Shown: positions 1 through 7,544 of the stretch, piece by piece
How the letters are laid out: each line of letters starts with the position of its first letter
Position numbering within the stretch: the first letter of the stretch is position 1
Source of the DNA: Rhizobium sp. BK313
GTDB taxonomy: Bacteria; Pseudomonadota; Alphaproteobacteria; Rhizobiales; Rhizobiaceae
Length of the DNA: 64,000 nt
Reading direction: 5' to 3'
Assembly: GCF_014193655.1 (NCBI RefSeq)
Contig: NZ_JACHZQ010000001.1
Location: forward strand, 496,001 to 560,000
The notes under the pieces: generated by a model
Seen by the model: the letters and a program-made list of their open reading frames with translations, nothing else
Database searches by the model: none
What the model was told of the DNA's origin: nothing
Made by a program: the position numbers and the translations under genes

Positions 1-111
1 ATAGGCAAAGAAAAGCAGCTCGATGATCTCGAAATCGATGATCCCCACATTCTCCATCGGCGTTGCCAGCAGCTCCGGTTTTGCCGCTCTTTGGCTCGTC
101 TGTCGTGGCAC
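1..111 (-). CDS. MarR-family transcriptional regulator (5' part only)
   Basis: This is the first 37 codons of a gene that runs off the left edge. It reads from a GTG at 109-111, preceded at nine bases by AGGAAAGGA. The reading ENVGIIDFEIIELLFFAY is what I recall from the N-terminus of rhizobial MarR regulators encoded beside an ilvE-type aminotransferase, where it precedes the winged-helix domain, which lies outside the window here. The gene is divergent from the aminotransferase at 370 and shares a 258-base spacer with a perfect 16-base palindrome. An internal ATG at codon 19 is an alternative start. The family call rests on a short stretch plus context, so it is moderate. Confidence 0.62.
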   Translation of the reverse strand, partial: MPRQTSQRAAKPELLATPMENVGIIDFEIIELLFFAY

Positions 112-177
112 GTTGGCATTTCCTTTCCTATTTTGGGGCAATCGGGAAACTTTACGCAAAAATATGTCAGCTTTATT

Positions 178-193
178 GACGTATTTTTACGTC
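178..193. promoter_or_regulatory. 16-base perfect palindrome, candidate MarR operator over the ilvE promoter
   Basis: GACGTA-TTTT-TACGTC is a perfect inverted repeat in the spacer between the divergent MarR and ilvE-type genes. It overlaps a possible sigma-70 promoter reading rightward: TTGACG at 176-181, a 17-base gap, then a weak TAGTTT at 199-204. MarR dimers bind palindromes of this size and often repress the divergent neighbour. The role as operator is inference from position and symmetry. Confidence 0.45.
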
Positions 194-369
194 GCTGCTA
201 GTTTCCGCCGATCTTGCGCCGCCCGGACGGATATGGCCATATTTGGAAACTAAGCCCGGCTTCGCAAAACTCCAATACGTCTCATATTTTCCCCACTACA
301 TCGTGGATAATGCGTAATGGGGACAACAATCAACAGTCATGGCGTCCGGGCGCCGGAGGAGATATTAAG

Positions 370-1260
370 ATGGCATCGGTTCCTTTTGATCAACTGGATG
401 GGGAGATCTGGTTCAATGGCGCGTTCGTGCCCTGGAAGGACGCTAAGATTCATGTGCTGACCCATGGTCTGCATTATGCGAGCGCGGTCTTCGAGGGCGA
501 GCGTGCCTATGGTGGCCAGGTCTTCAAGCTGACCGAGCACAATCAGCGTCTTCACAAGTCCGCCGATATTCTCGGCTTCAAAATCCCCTACAGCGTTGCC
601 GAGCTCGATGCGGCGACGATCGAGCTCTTGAAACGCCAGGGCTTTTCCGAAGCCTATGTGCGGCCCATCGCCTGGCGCGGCAGCGAGATGATGGGCGTGT
701 CCGCCCAGAACAACCGCATCAACGTGGCAATCGCGATCTGGCAATGGGGCAGTTACTTCAATCCGGCCGAAAAGCTGAAGGGCATTCGTCTCGATGTCGC
801 TGAATATCGCCGCCCCGATCCGAAGACCGCACCTTGCGCCTCGAAGGCGGCTGGCCTCTACATGATTTGCACAATTTCCAAACATGCCGCCGAAGCCAAA
901 GGCTATGCCGACGCGATGATGCTCGACTACCGCGGCCAGGTGGCGGAAGCGACGGGCGCCAACATCTTCTTCGTCAAGGACGGTGTTATCCATACGCCGA
1001 CGCCGGATTGCTTCCTGAACGGTATCACGCGCCAGACGGTGATCGAACTCGCCAAACGCCGCGGCTTGCAGGTGGTCGAACGGGCGATCCTGCCGGAGGA
1101 ACTGTCCGGTTTCAGCGAATGCTTCCTGACCGGCTCGGCTGCTGAAGTGACCCCGGTGTCGGAAATCGGGCCTTATCGTTTCACGCCGGCATCGATCAGC
1201 GAAACGCTGATGAACGACTACATGAAGGAAGTCTACCCGACTGCCGCGGCTGCCGAATAA
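370..1260 (+). CDS. ilvE: Branched-chain amino acid aminotransferase (class IV PLP enzyme)
   Basis: The enzyme transfers the amino group between glutamate and the 2-oxo acids of leucine, isoleucine and valine, in the cytoplasm. The 296-residue length fits fold-type IV aminotransferases. The PLP lysine is visible at residue 159 in ASKAAGLY, the same number as in E. coli IlvE. C-terminal to it are EATGANIFFVKDG, the GITRQTVIELA segment and TGSAAEVTPV, all typical of the family. The ATG at 370 was chosen over upstream in-frame codons because GGAGGA sits ten bases before it and family similarity begins there. It is divergent from the MarR gene. D-amino-acid aminotransferase or ADC lyase are less likely fold-type IV alternatives, because the IlvE-like motifs are continuous. 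Confidence 0.9.
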   Translation: MASVPFDQLDGEIWFNGAFVPWKDAKIHVLTHGLHYASAVFEGERAYGGQVFKLTEHNQRLHKSADILGFKIPYSVAELDAATIELLKRQGFSEAYVRPIAWRGSEMMGVSAQNNRINVAIAIWQWGSYFNPAEKLKGIRLDVAEYRRPDPKTAPCASKAAGLYMICTISKHAAEAKGYADAMMLDYRGQVAEATGANIFFVKDGVIHTPTPDCFLNGITRQTVIELAKRRGLQVVERAILPEELSGFSECFLTGSAAEVTPVSEIGPYRFTPASISETLMNDYMKEVYPTAAAAE

Positions 1261-1274
1261 GGCTTTGGAACAGT

Positions 1275-1315
1275 CAACGAAGGCCGGGGTCCATTTGGTC
1301 GTCCGGCTTTCGTTG
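1275..1315. terminator. Hairpin after the ilvE-type gene
   Basis: CAACGAAGGCCGG at 1275-1287 pairs with CCGGCTTTCGTTG at 1303-1315, with one G-U, around a 15-base loop. It lies between two convergent genes and can serve both strands. There is no clear U tract, so termination is inferred from position and stem strength. Confidence 0.6.
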
Positions 1316-1331
1316 CGTCCGATACCTCGTC

Positions 1332-1592
1332 TTATTTGCGGCCGAGAACTGCGCCGACGATCGCGGAGAGCACGCCACCGGCGATCAGCGAGGAAATGCC
1401 CTGCGCGATAAGACCGGTCAGCGCTTCGCTGCCGATGAGGTTGAGAATAAGGCCGCCGCCAAGACCGCCGATGGCGCCGGCAACCGTTCTCGCGACGAGA
1501 TTGATCCCTTGCTGCTTCAGGGCGGCGCTGGCCGCGTTACCGCCGATTGCACCGGCGATCAGTTGCGTGATGATAGGCCCCAAACTTTCCAT
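1332..1592 (-). CDS. Small glycine/alanine-rich hydrophobic protein of unknown function
   Basis: An 86-residue protein with no recognised domain. Nearly all of it is hydrophobic with repeated glycine pairs (AGAIGGNAAS, GAIGGLGGG, AGGVLSAIVGAVLGRK). This suggests closely packed membrane helices or an amphipathic oligomer. Similar Gly-rich proteins are common hypothetical genes in Rhizobiales. The ATG at 1592 is preferred over one 33 bases upstream because GGAGAAGGGG precedes it at a normal distance. It is convergent with the ilvE-type gene and separated from it by a hairpin. The next leftward gene upstream (1839) is 246 bases away, so it probably has its own promoter. Function is unknown. Confidence 0.62.
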   Translation of the reverse strand: MESLGPIITQLIAGAIGGNAASAALKQQGINLVARTVAGAIGGLGGGLILNLIGSEALTGLIAQGISSLIAGGVLSAIVGAVLGRK

Positions 1593-1838
1593 AATTGCCC
1601 CTTCTCCCATTGTCCCGGAAGCCATTTCCGGATGCCCTCACGCCGCATCCCGGACCGAGCCTCGGGAGTGGCAGTAATCCTCACCGATATTAGGATTACA
1701 TCATGCATCGGCCGGTGGAAATAGAAAGGCAACTCACACGGGAGAATTCTGCAATTATCTGGGGGAAAAACTGCGGAGAATGAATGGCGGCCCCTTGGCC
1801 GCCTATGATTTTGACGAATTGCTGCCTGTGACAACGAA

Positions 1839-2456
1839 TCAGCGGTAGACGTAGACGATGCGCCGGGTACTTGGATCGACCAGCACGGGCTGGCGGTTCA
1901 CCTCGACGTAGCTGTAATCATAATCCGGGATACGATGGACGATGACGCTCTGCGGCAGGGTGGCGCCGACCACGACATCGCCGCGCAGCCGAATGGTGTC
2001 GACTGGGTTTTGCGTGATGTAGGTGCGGACTTCAGCCGGTGGAGTGACGGCATCGACCTCTTCGACCGGGCCGATCAGTTCGTCGTCCGGTGAGGGAGAG
2101 ACGCTGCCCGTCGTCGTCGAATCGGTCTCGGTATAGGTGACCGTCGGGACGCCGAGCTCCGTGTAATGCTCCTCGACGACAACAGGATTGCCGTTCTGTT
2201 CGACACTTAGGGCCTGGGCATCCACCCAGCCGCGCATGCCGTTGACATCGATGCGGCACCAGCTGCTGCCTTGGATGCAGCCATCAAGGGTCGCTTCCGA
2301 GCCGCGGGTCGCCATACCGACAGTCGGGTATTGCGGACCCGGACCGGTGCGGACGTTAAGATCGGTCGCCGTTGTCGCCGACATCTGCGCCTGCGCGAGC
2401 CCGGCGCTGCTCAGGAGCACGAGACCAGTCAGCAACAGGTTTCTCTTTGGGGACAT
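1839..2456 (-). CDS. Exported SH3b / DUF1236 protein
   Basis: A 205-residue periplasmic or envelope-associated protein. Residues 1-24 form a signal peptide with AQAQ at the cleavage region. Residues 26-85 form a bacterial SH3-like domain, with DLNVRTGPGPQYPTVG near its start and GWVDAQAL near its end. The middle is acidic and rich in Thr, Ser and Pro. The C-terminus (about 150-205) fits the DUF1236 tail, with YSYVEVNRQPVLVDPSTRR. SH3b domains often bind peptidoglycan or partner proteins, but the substrate here is unknown. An AGGAGAAAGCC ribosome site precedes the ATG. It is divergent from the hydrolase at 2626. Confidence 0.8.
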   Translation of the reverse strand: MSPKRNLLLTGLVLLSSAGLAQAQMSATTATDLNVRTGPGPQYPTVGMATRGSEATLDGCIQGSSWCRIDVNGMRGWVDAQALSVEQNGNPVVVEEHYTELGVPTVTYTETDSTTTGSVSPSPDDELIGPVEEVDAVTPPAEVRTYITQNPVDTIRLRGDVVVGATLPQSVIVHRIPDYDYSYVEVNRQPVLVDPSTRRIVYVYR

Positions 2457-2625
2457 TGGCTTTCTCCTTTTGCTCAGGGGAGTCTACCTGTGCAAACGCC
2501 CGGGAGGACTGAGTGTTCCGCCAGGCGTCCCGCGGCTTCGGCAATTTCCCAGGAGAAGGGGCTGTTTTGCCCGGTGTTTGGGACTATACCGGCAGGATAT
2601 GCATTCAACAGACGAGGCGCTTCCC

Positions 2626-3270
2626 ATGGGCATGCTCCAGGCCGGCATCATTCCGGTGACACCCTTCGAACAGAATTGCACCATCCTGTTCGATCCGGAG
2701 ACGAAGGAGGGAGTCGTGGTCGATCCCGGCGGCGATGTCGATGTCATCCTGCAGACGGTGCGCGAAAATGGCATTACGCTGAAGGCAATCTGGCTGACGC
2801 ATGGCCATATCGACCATGCTGGCGGCGCGGACGAACTCCGGGAAACTTTGGGCCTTGAGGTCATTGGACCGCATGAAGACGACCGGCCGCTGCTGCAGGA
2901 TATCGAGGCTAAGGGCAAGATGTTCAACATCGAGGGCGTACGCAATGTGGTACCGGATCGCTTCTTGAACGACGGTGACAAAGTTTCCTTCGGCGAGCAT
3001 GAATTCGAAGTCTTCCACTGCCCTGGCCATGCGCCGGGCCATGTCATCTATTTCAACAGAACACAGAAGTTTGCCCACGTCGGCGATGTGTTGTTTCAAG
3101 GCTCGATTGGCCGCACCGACCTGCCGGGCGGCAATCACCAGCAGCTTTTGGAGTCGATCCGCGACAAGGTATTTCCCCTGGGCGATGATATCGGCTTCAT
3201 CTGCGGCCATGGCCCGGGCGGCCAGATTGGCGAGGAGCGCCGCACCAACCCCTTCTTGCGTGGGCTGTGA
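2626..3270 (+). CDS. MBL-fold metallo-hydrolase, YcbL/glyoxalase II-like
   Basis: A 214-residue metallo-beta-lactamase-fold hydrolase, the normal length for the YcbL-like branch of glyoxalase II relatives. It probably binds two metals and cleaves a thioester such as S-lactoylglutathione, though the substrate is not certain. The HGHIDH motif is at residues 59-64. Further metal ligands lie in HCPGHAPGHVIYF, in VGDVLFQGSIGRTD and in the C-terminal CGHGPGG. I chose the ATG at 2626 because it gives the family length. An in-frame ATG at 2599 and another at 2632 are possible. A perfect terminator hairpin follows the stop codon. It stands alone on the plus strand. Confidence 0.85.
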   Translation: MGMLQAGIIPVTPFEQNCTILFDPETKEGVVVDPGGDVDVILQTVRENGITLKAIWLTHGHIDHAGGADELRETLGLEVIGPHEDDRPLLQDIEAKGKMFNIEGVRNVVPDRFLNDGDKVSFGEHEFEVFHCPGHAPGHVIYFNRTQKFAHVGDVLFQGSIGRTDLPGGNHQQLLESIRDKVFPLGDDIGFICGHGPGGQIGEERRTNPFLRGL

Positions 3271-3281
3271 AGCCAAAACAA

Positions 3282-3310
3282 AAGCGCCGCAAAATGGCGG
3301 CGCTTCATTT
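3282..3310. terminator. Bidirectional intrinsic terminator
   Basis: AAGCGCCGC (3282-3290) pairs perfectly with GCGGCGCTT (3297-3305) around AAAATG. T-rich sequence follows on the plus strand and an A/T-rich run on the minus side. It separates the convergent hydrolase and BA14K genes. Confidence 0.85.
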
Positions 3311-3333
3311 TAAGACATCAGCCGGTATGGCGA

Positions 3334-3756
3334 TCAGTCGGCCGTGCAGAAGTGGCGCATGCCGTCATAGCCGAGGTAGGTGCCGCTGCGCCCGTCGAAG
3401 CTGCTGTAGCGGTCGTAGCAATAGCGCATCCATTGCGACGACCAGGGACGCAAACCAACCGGCTGCGGAGCGTAATAGCCGACGTCACGCTCGACATAGA
3501 CCCGGCGCGGCGGAGCGCGATAGTAGTCGGGCGCGGGTGGAGCGTAGTCGGGGTCGACGTAGACCGGACCAGGTTCGACATAACGTGGCTGGCTGGCGAT
3601 CGCAGAACCGACGATCAGGCCGGTAGCGAGGCCCGCGGCGCCAATCGCCCAGCCGTCCCCATTGTGATGATGCCAACGATCATCGGCCGAAGCGGTGGAA
3701 ATGGATGTCAGCGTCAGCGCTGCAGCCATAAGGAGGGATTTGCCGAGCATGTTCAT
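3334..3756 (-). CDS. BA14K-family exported protein
   Basis: A 140-residue protein with an N-terminal signal peptide ending near STASA. A His/Gly-rich stretch and a short hydrophobic segment (AIGAAGLATGLIVGSAIA) follow, then a Pro/Tyr-rich linker. The C-terminus, YCYDRYSSFDGRSGTYLG followed by HFC, is the hallmark of the BA14K family, named for the Brucella 14-kDa immunoreactive protein with lectin-like activity. It is expected in the periplasm or at the cell surface. The ATG at 3756 has AGAGGA upstream. Another ATG two codons later is possible. The upstream 35 codons that stay open are not counted because the signal peptide begins here. Confidence 0.82.
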   Translation of the reverse strand: MNMLGKSLLMAAALTLTSISTASADDRWHHHNGDGWAIGAAGLATGLIVGSAIASQPRYVEPGPVYVDPDYAPPAPDYYRAPPRRVYVERDVGYYAPQPVGLRPWSSQWMRYCYDRYSSFDGRSGTYLGYDGMRHFCTAD

Positions 3757-3902
3757 AAGCCTGTCCTCTGAGGGGAACCGGAAGACCGTAATTCCCAATC
3801 TTACATGGAGGCAGACTAGACACGGCAAGCTGAATACAGACTGAATGACAAAACCCGGCATCTCTGCCGGGCTTCAACTCGAATGACAGCCGTAGGGCGC
3901 TC

Positions 3903-4118
3903 TCAGCCTGCAATCTGAAGATTGACGGCCTTCGGTCCCTTGCCGCGGCGATCCGGTTCCGTGTCGAAGCTTACCTTCTGGTTTTCCGACAATCCTGCCA
4001 GACCAGAAGCCTGTACTGCGGAAATGTGCACAAAGATGTCTGCGCCACCCTTGTCCGGTTTGATGAAACCGAAGCCCTTATCGGTATTGAAAAACTTTAC
4101 AGTGCCAGTCTCGGCCAT
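3903..4118 (-). CDS. cspA: Cold-shock protein, CspA family
   Basis: A 71-residue single cold-shock domain, an RNA chaperone that binds single-stranded nucleic acid. RNP1 (KGFGFI) and RNP2 (DIFVHIS) are intact, and the length and the start GTVKFFNTDKG are standard for the family. About 500 bases with no gene lie upstream, and csp genes often have long regulatory leaders. It may be monocistronic. Rhizobia carry several paralogs, so the symbol is generic. Confidence 0.93.
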   Translation of the reverse strand: MAETGTVKFFNTDKGFGFIKPDKGGADIFVHISAVQASGLAGLSENQKVSFDTEPDRRGKGPKAVNLQIAG

Positions 4119-4616
4119 GCGTCAGGTCCTTTTCTCTCTGCCCACCATCCACACGGGCAGCATTGCTGTATTGCCCTTGCGGGCGCTTGCAGGCAGTTCT
4201 CGCAATTTGAAGGAAAAGGTCCCCTATACCTCGGCGTGGTCTCGAAGCGATTTTCGCGCTCGTTTCTCAACCAGGCTGACCGGAATATTAGCGTTTCCGG
4301 CGCGCAACTTTATTAAGGACTTCCCATGCTGTAAAAATGCCCGAACAACGCTGAGAGTGCTGTGTTTATGGGGAATTGGCAAGCAAAAGTTTTTTAACGT
4401 GTCACGGAGAGCACACTGCCGTAACGCAAGTGTGTTAACGCGATTCGGAAGTTTTCCCTCATTGAGAATGAGTTTCTAAGGTTTTTGTATCGTTTGCGAT
4501 ATAATTTTGGCGAAATTTTCCCAAATGATATACTCAGAATCCGTCTTTCGGATCATTCGAAAAAAATTCATAAACGACCGTGCAAGGCAGCCATAACGGG
4601 TATTTTCAACGGACTT
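4119..4616. other. Gene-free AT-rich spacer upstream of the csp gene
   Basis: No supportable gene. The stretch is clearly more AT-rich than its surroundings and contains T runs around 4387-4396 and 4476-4560. An inverted repeat CACACT...AGTGTG lies at 4412-4434, flanked by TTAACG on one side and GTTAACG on the other. It probably holds the csp promoter and leader and the 3' flank of the DMT gene. Short open frames here lack a convincing ribosome site. Confidence 0.5.
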
Positions 4617-5507
4617 TCACGCGACGACACTGCGCCGCCGGACGAGCTCAGGCACCAGTTCCACCGCAAGCATAGCGATAAACATCAGGGCACAGCCGGC
4701 ATAGCCGAGCGGTCCCATGCTCTCGCCGAGCAGTAATCCACCAAGCGACGCGCCGAACAAAGCCTCCGAAGAGAGGAAGATCGCAGCCTGCGACGCGGTT
4801 GTATAGCGCTGGCCGATCACCTGGAGCACGAATGCAAGGCCGGACGAAAAGATGCCGACATAGAGGATTTGACCTAGCGCAGCTTGGATGTCGGCGATGC
4901 TGATCGGCTCGGCAACCACAGCGACTGCAAGGGCGGCGACCGCCGTGACAGCAAATTGCATGGCGGAGATCCCGAGCGGCCGGCCTGTTTCGCTGACGGA
5001 TGAGCCGGCAAGGGTGATCTGCGCTGCCCAGAAGAGGGCGCAGACGACAGTCAGGAAATCGCCAATGGTCAGCCGCGAAAAGGAGCCGCCGGAAAGGAGG
5101 TAGATGCCGCCGAGCGCGGTCAACGCGGCCGGCCAGATAATCCAGTGTGGTGGCCGACGCAGGAAGACGACGGCGATCAGCGGCACGAAGACGACGTAAA
5201 GGCCGGTGATGAAGCTGGAATTGGTGACGGTCGTCGTCAAAAGTCCGATCTGCTGCGTTGCCGCCCCACCGAAGAGTGCGACGCCGATGAGAAAGAAGGA
5301 AAGCCAGTTCCGGCGTGTCAGGGGCTTCTCAGTCTTGCGGTTTTCCATCCAGACGAAGGGCAGGACAACGATGGTGGCGACGGCGAAGCGCAGGCCGATG
5401 AACCAGAACGGCCCTATCGCCTTCATTGCCGTCGACTGCGCGACGAAGCCGCCGCCCCAGATGGCGGCAGCCAACAACAACACCAAATTCGCCTGTATGC
5501 GAGTCAT
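4617..5507 (-). CDS. EamA/DMT-family inner-membrane transporter
   Basis: A 296-residue protein with about ten hydrophobic segments arranged as two EamA repeats. The first begins LVLLLAAAIWGGGFVAQ. The second begins near DFLTVVCALFWAAQ and ends FLSSEALFGASLGGLLLGE. Both carry the Trp/Gly-rich first helix and the terminal Glu/Pro helix typical of drug/metabolite exporters such as RhaT, YdcZ and RarD relatives. The substrate cannot be read from sequence. AGGATG precedes the ATG. It sits 92 bases downstream of the sugar dehydrogenase on the same strand, so co-transcription is possible. Confidence 0.85.
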   Translation of the reverse strand: MTRIQANLVLLLAAAIWGGGFVAQSTAMKAIGPFWFIGLRFAVATIVVLPFVWMENRKTEKPLTRRNWLSFFLIGVALFGGAATQQIGLLTTTVTNSSFITGLYVVFVPLIAVVFLRRPPHWIIWPAALTALGGIYLLSGGSFSRLTIGDFLTVVCALFWAAQITLAGSSVSETGRPLGISAMQFAVTAVAALAVAVVAEPISIADIQAALGQILYVGIFSSGLAFVLQVIGQRYTTASQAAIFLSSEALFGASLGGLLLGESMGPLGYAGCALMFIAMLAVELVPELVRRRSVVA

Positions 5508-5599
5508 CTACATCCTACGGGAGGGGGAGAAGAGGGGAAGCCGACCGTTAGCAGTTGCTTTTCCCCTGGGCAAGGCGAAAGGGCACCAACGGCGACGCA

Positions 5600-6748
5600 C
5601 TATTCCGCTGCCCGGGAAATACGCAGCAACGCGCCGTCCTCTTCGTCCGTCGTGATCAACAGCGCGCCGTCCGGCGCGACGACGACATCACGCAGCCGTC
5701 CAAAATCATCTTCGAACATGCGTTCCCGTTCGATCACCTTGCCGGTGCCATTGCGATCGAGACGCGACAGCAGCTTGAATTTCAGCGCGGTGACGAGGAA
5801 ATTGCCCCTCCACTCCGGGAACATCCTACCGCGATAGACGGCGATGGCGCCGGGTGCGATCGACGGATCCCAATAGAAGATCGGCTGCTCCAAGCCTTTT
5901 TTTGCTGTACCGACGCCGATCTTGGTGCCGGAATAATTGCGTCCGTAGGAAATGACAGGCCAGCCGTAGTTCTTGCCCGCCTCTGGTGTGTTGATCTCAT
6001 CCCCGCCTCTGGCGCCGTGTTCAGCCGTATAGAGCTTGCCGTCTGCGGTATCGAAGGCGATGCCTTGGGGGTTGCGATGTCCTTTGGACCAGATTTCCGG
6101 CAAAGCCCTTAAGCCATCCCTGAATGGATTGTCGGCGGGAATGCTGCCGTCGGCCCCGATATGGATGATCGAGCCGGCATCGTCGTGGAAATCCTGGGCG
6201 CGATTCTGTTGACCCCGGTCGCCGAGACTGACGAACAGGCTTCCGTCCTTGGCGATTGCGATACGCGAGCCATATTGGATGCTGCCGCGCGACAGCTTGT
6301 TCATCAGAAATATGCGCTTCACGTCGGTCAGCCGCCGCTCGTCCGGCGACAGGACGGCGCGGAAGACTGCTGTGCCGTTGCCGCTGTCCGTGGCGATGGA
6401 GGCGGTGAAATAAACGGTGCGGTTGCCGGCGAATTTCGGATCGAGAGCCACGTCGAGCAACCCGCCCTGGCCGCGGGCATAGACATCCGGCATGCCGGCG
6501 ATCGGAACGGACTTCTTGCCGTCGCGGATGACGCGCATCTGGCCTGGTCGCTCCGTCACAAGATAGGCGCCGTCCGGCAACACTTCCACTGCCCAAGGAT
6601 GATCGAGCCCGCTTGCGATTGTCTCGATCTTGACCTTGACCCTCAGCGTATCGATGGTCTTGACCGGATCGGCGAGGGCGGCATTCGCCGACAGCAACGC
6701 AGAAGCAGCAAGGACAACGGAAATTCCCGTTCCGTGAAGGCGTTTCAA
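5600..6748 (-). CDS. Exported PQQ-type aldose/sorbosone dehydrogenase
   Basis: A 382-residue periplasmic six-bladed beta-propeller of the soluble glucose/sorbosone dehydrogenase family, which oxidises aldoses using PQQ. Residues 1-26 are a signal peptide ending ANAALA. Family blocks seen are LDHPWAVEVLPDGAYLVTER (its His is the candidate base), GQGGLLDVALDPKF, GHRNPQGIAFD, TAEHGARGGDEIN and NYGWPVISYG. The start is TTG at 6748, supported by GGAGGAGA six bases upstream. No in-frame ATG gives an intact signal peptide. PQQ use is inferred from the family; no PQQ biosynthesis genes are in view. It lies between the sortase gene (67-base gap) and the DMT transporter. Confidence 0.88.
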   Translation of the reverse strand: MKRLHGTGISVVLAASALLSANAALADPVKTIDTLRVKVKIETIASGLDHPWAVEVLPDGAYLVTERPGQMRVIRDGKKSVPIAGMPDVYARGQGGLLDVALDPKFAGNRTVYFTASIATDSGNGTAVFRAVLSPDERRLTDVKRIFLMNKLSRGSIQYGSRIAIAKDGSLFVSLGDRGQQNRAQDFHDDAGSIIHIGADGSIPADNPFRDGLRALPEIWSKGHRNPQGIAFDTADGKLYTAEHGARGGDEINTPEAGKNYGWPVISYGRNYSGTKIGVGTAKKGLEQPIFYWDPSIAPGAIAVYRGRMFPEWRGNFLVTALKFKLLSRLDRNGTGKVIERERMFEDDFGRLRDVVVAPDGALLITTDEEDGALLRISRAAE

Positions 6749-6815
6749 TCCGTCTCCTCCCTTGCCACGAACTGTTAATCCAACGTGGGATGGGCAGATT
6801 GTTGTTCAAGGCGCG

Positions 6816-7544
6816 CTACAGCCGCGATAACGTCTTTGTGTCCATCGAAGCTGTCTGTTCGCGCGGCGTGACCCCGTTGCCGTCCGTTTCCACCAGCTCG
6901 GCGTCCACGATATAGCGCAGCGGCCCGCGCGTGACGGCGCCGAACGGCCAGCAGGTGGCGAGCGCCAGGTGACGCCCGGCGGCTGCGGGATCGATGCCGT
7001 TCTGGTCCCAACGGGCGACGCGACCCTGGCCGGCACGGAAGGTGAGTACTTTGCCGTCACGCAGTGTGATTTCGATTAAATCACCCGGTTTGACGTCCTT
7101 CAGCCAGCGGAAATGCGTGTCGCGATGAGCGGCGATGACGGCGGTGCCTTCTTCACCCGGCTGTGGCGTATTTGTCAGCCAGCCAGGCCCGAAAGCCAGC
7201 GCCTGTCCGCTGGCGCCGGCAAGCACGATCGCCTCCGCGCCGATCCGCGGCGCCCGCACCTCAGCCTCGGTGGTAAAATCCGCCCAGGGCCAGGGTTTTG
7301 CATCCTCGCCCCGCAGCTCGGCGGCGAAAGCGCGTTTCAGCAAGATCTGCGCGAGCTCGGCTTTGGCTTTCATGTAGAGGCCGCTGCTGAGCAAGGTCAG
7401 GCCCGTTAGGGCGAGGACTGCGACGCAGGCGAAAGCAAGGTTTTCGAGGCGATGAAACCTCTTCTCTCCAGCGGATCCCTTGCGTACCTTCTCCCCGAGA
7501 GGAGAAGGGGAAAACAAAATACTTTCCCCTTCCATCGCAATCAC
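6816..7544 (-). CDS. Class GN sortase
   Basis: A 242-residue membrane-anchored cysteine transpeptidase of the Gram-negative (GN) class. It is predicted to cleave a C-terminal sorting signal and attach the protein to a cell-envelope acceptor. Candidate catalytic residues are His140 (VIAAHRDTH), Cys198 (LATCWPF) and Arg210 (RGPLRY). One transmembrane helix lies at about 34-54. The GTG start overlaps the TGA of the upstream substrate gene (GTGA), so translation is probably coupled. Codons 11-30 (FSPSPLGEKVRKGSAGEKRF) are the translation of a palindromic intergenic-type repeat inserted in frame before the membrane helix, so the native N-terminus may have been shorter. An ATG at codon 4 is an alternative start. 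Confidence 0.9.
   Translation of the reverse strand: MIAMEGESILFSPSPLGEKVRKGSAGEKRFHRLENLAFACVAVLALTGLTLLSSGLYMKAKAELAQILLKRAFAAELRGEDAKPWPWADFTTEAEVRAPRIGAEAIVLAGASGQALAFGPGWLTNTPQPGEEGTAVIAAHRDTHFRWLKDVKPGDLIEITLRDGKVLTFRAGQGRVARWDQNGIDPAAAGRHLALATCWPFGAVTRGPLRYIVDAELVETDGNGVTPREQTASMDTKTLSRL
7487..7508. repeat. Palindromic REP/RIME-like repeat inside the sortase gene
   Basis: CCTTCTCC at 7487-7494 and GGAGAAGG at 7501-7508 form a perfect inverted repeat with a six-base loop. The same core (CCTTCTCCCC...GGGGAGAAGG) occurs at 35482-35517 between two convergent genes. Such palindromes are widespread between genes in Rhizobium. Here it is read through in frame as part of the sortase N-terminus. 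Confidence 0.6.

Noticed and set aside
337..993. 218-codon frame antisense to the ilvE-type gene
   Set aside because: No start signal or family match, overlaps a confident gene.
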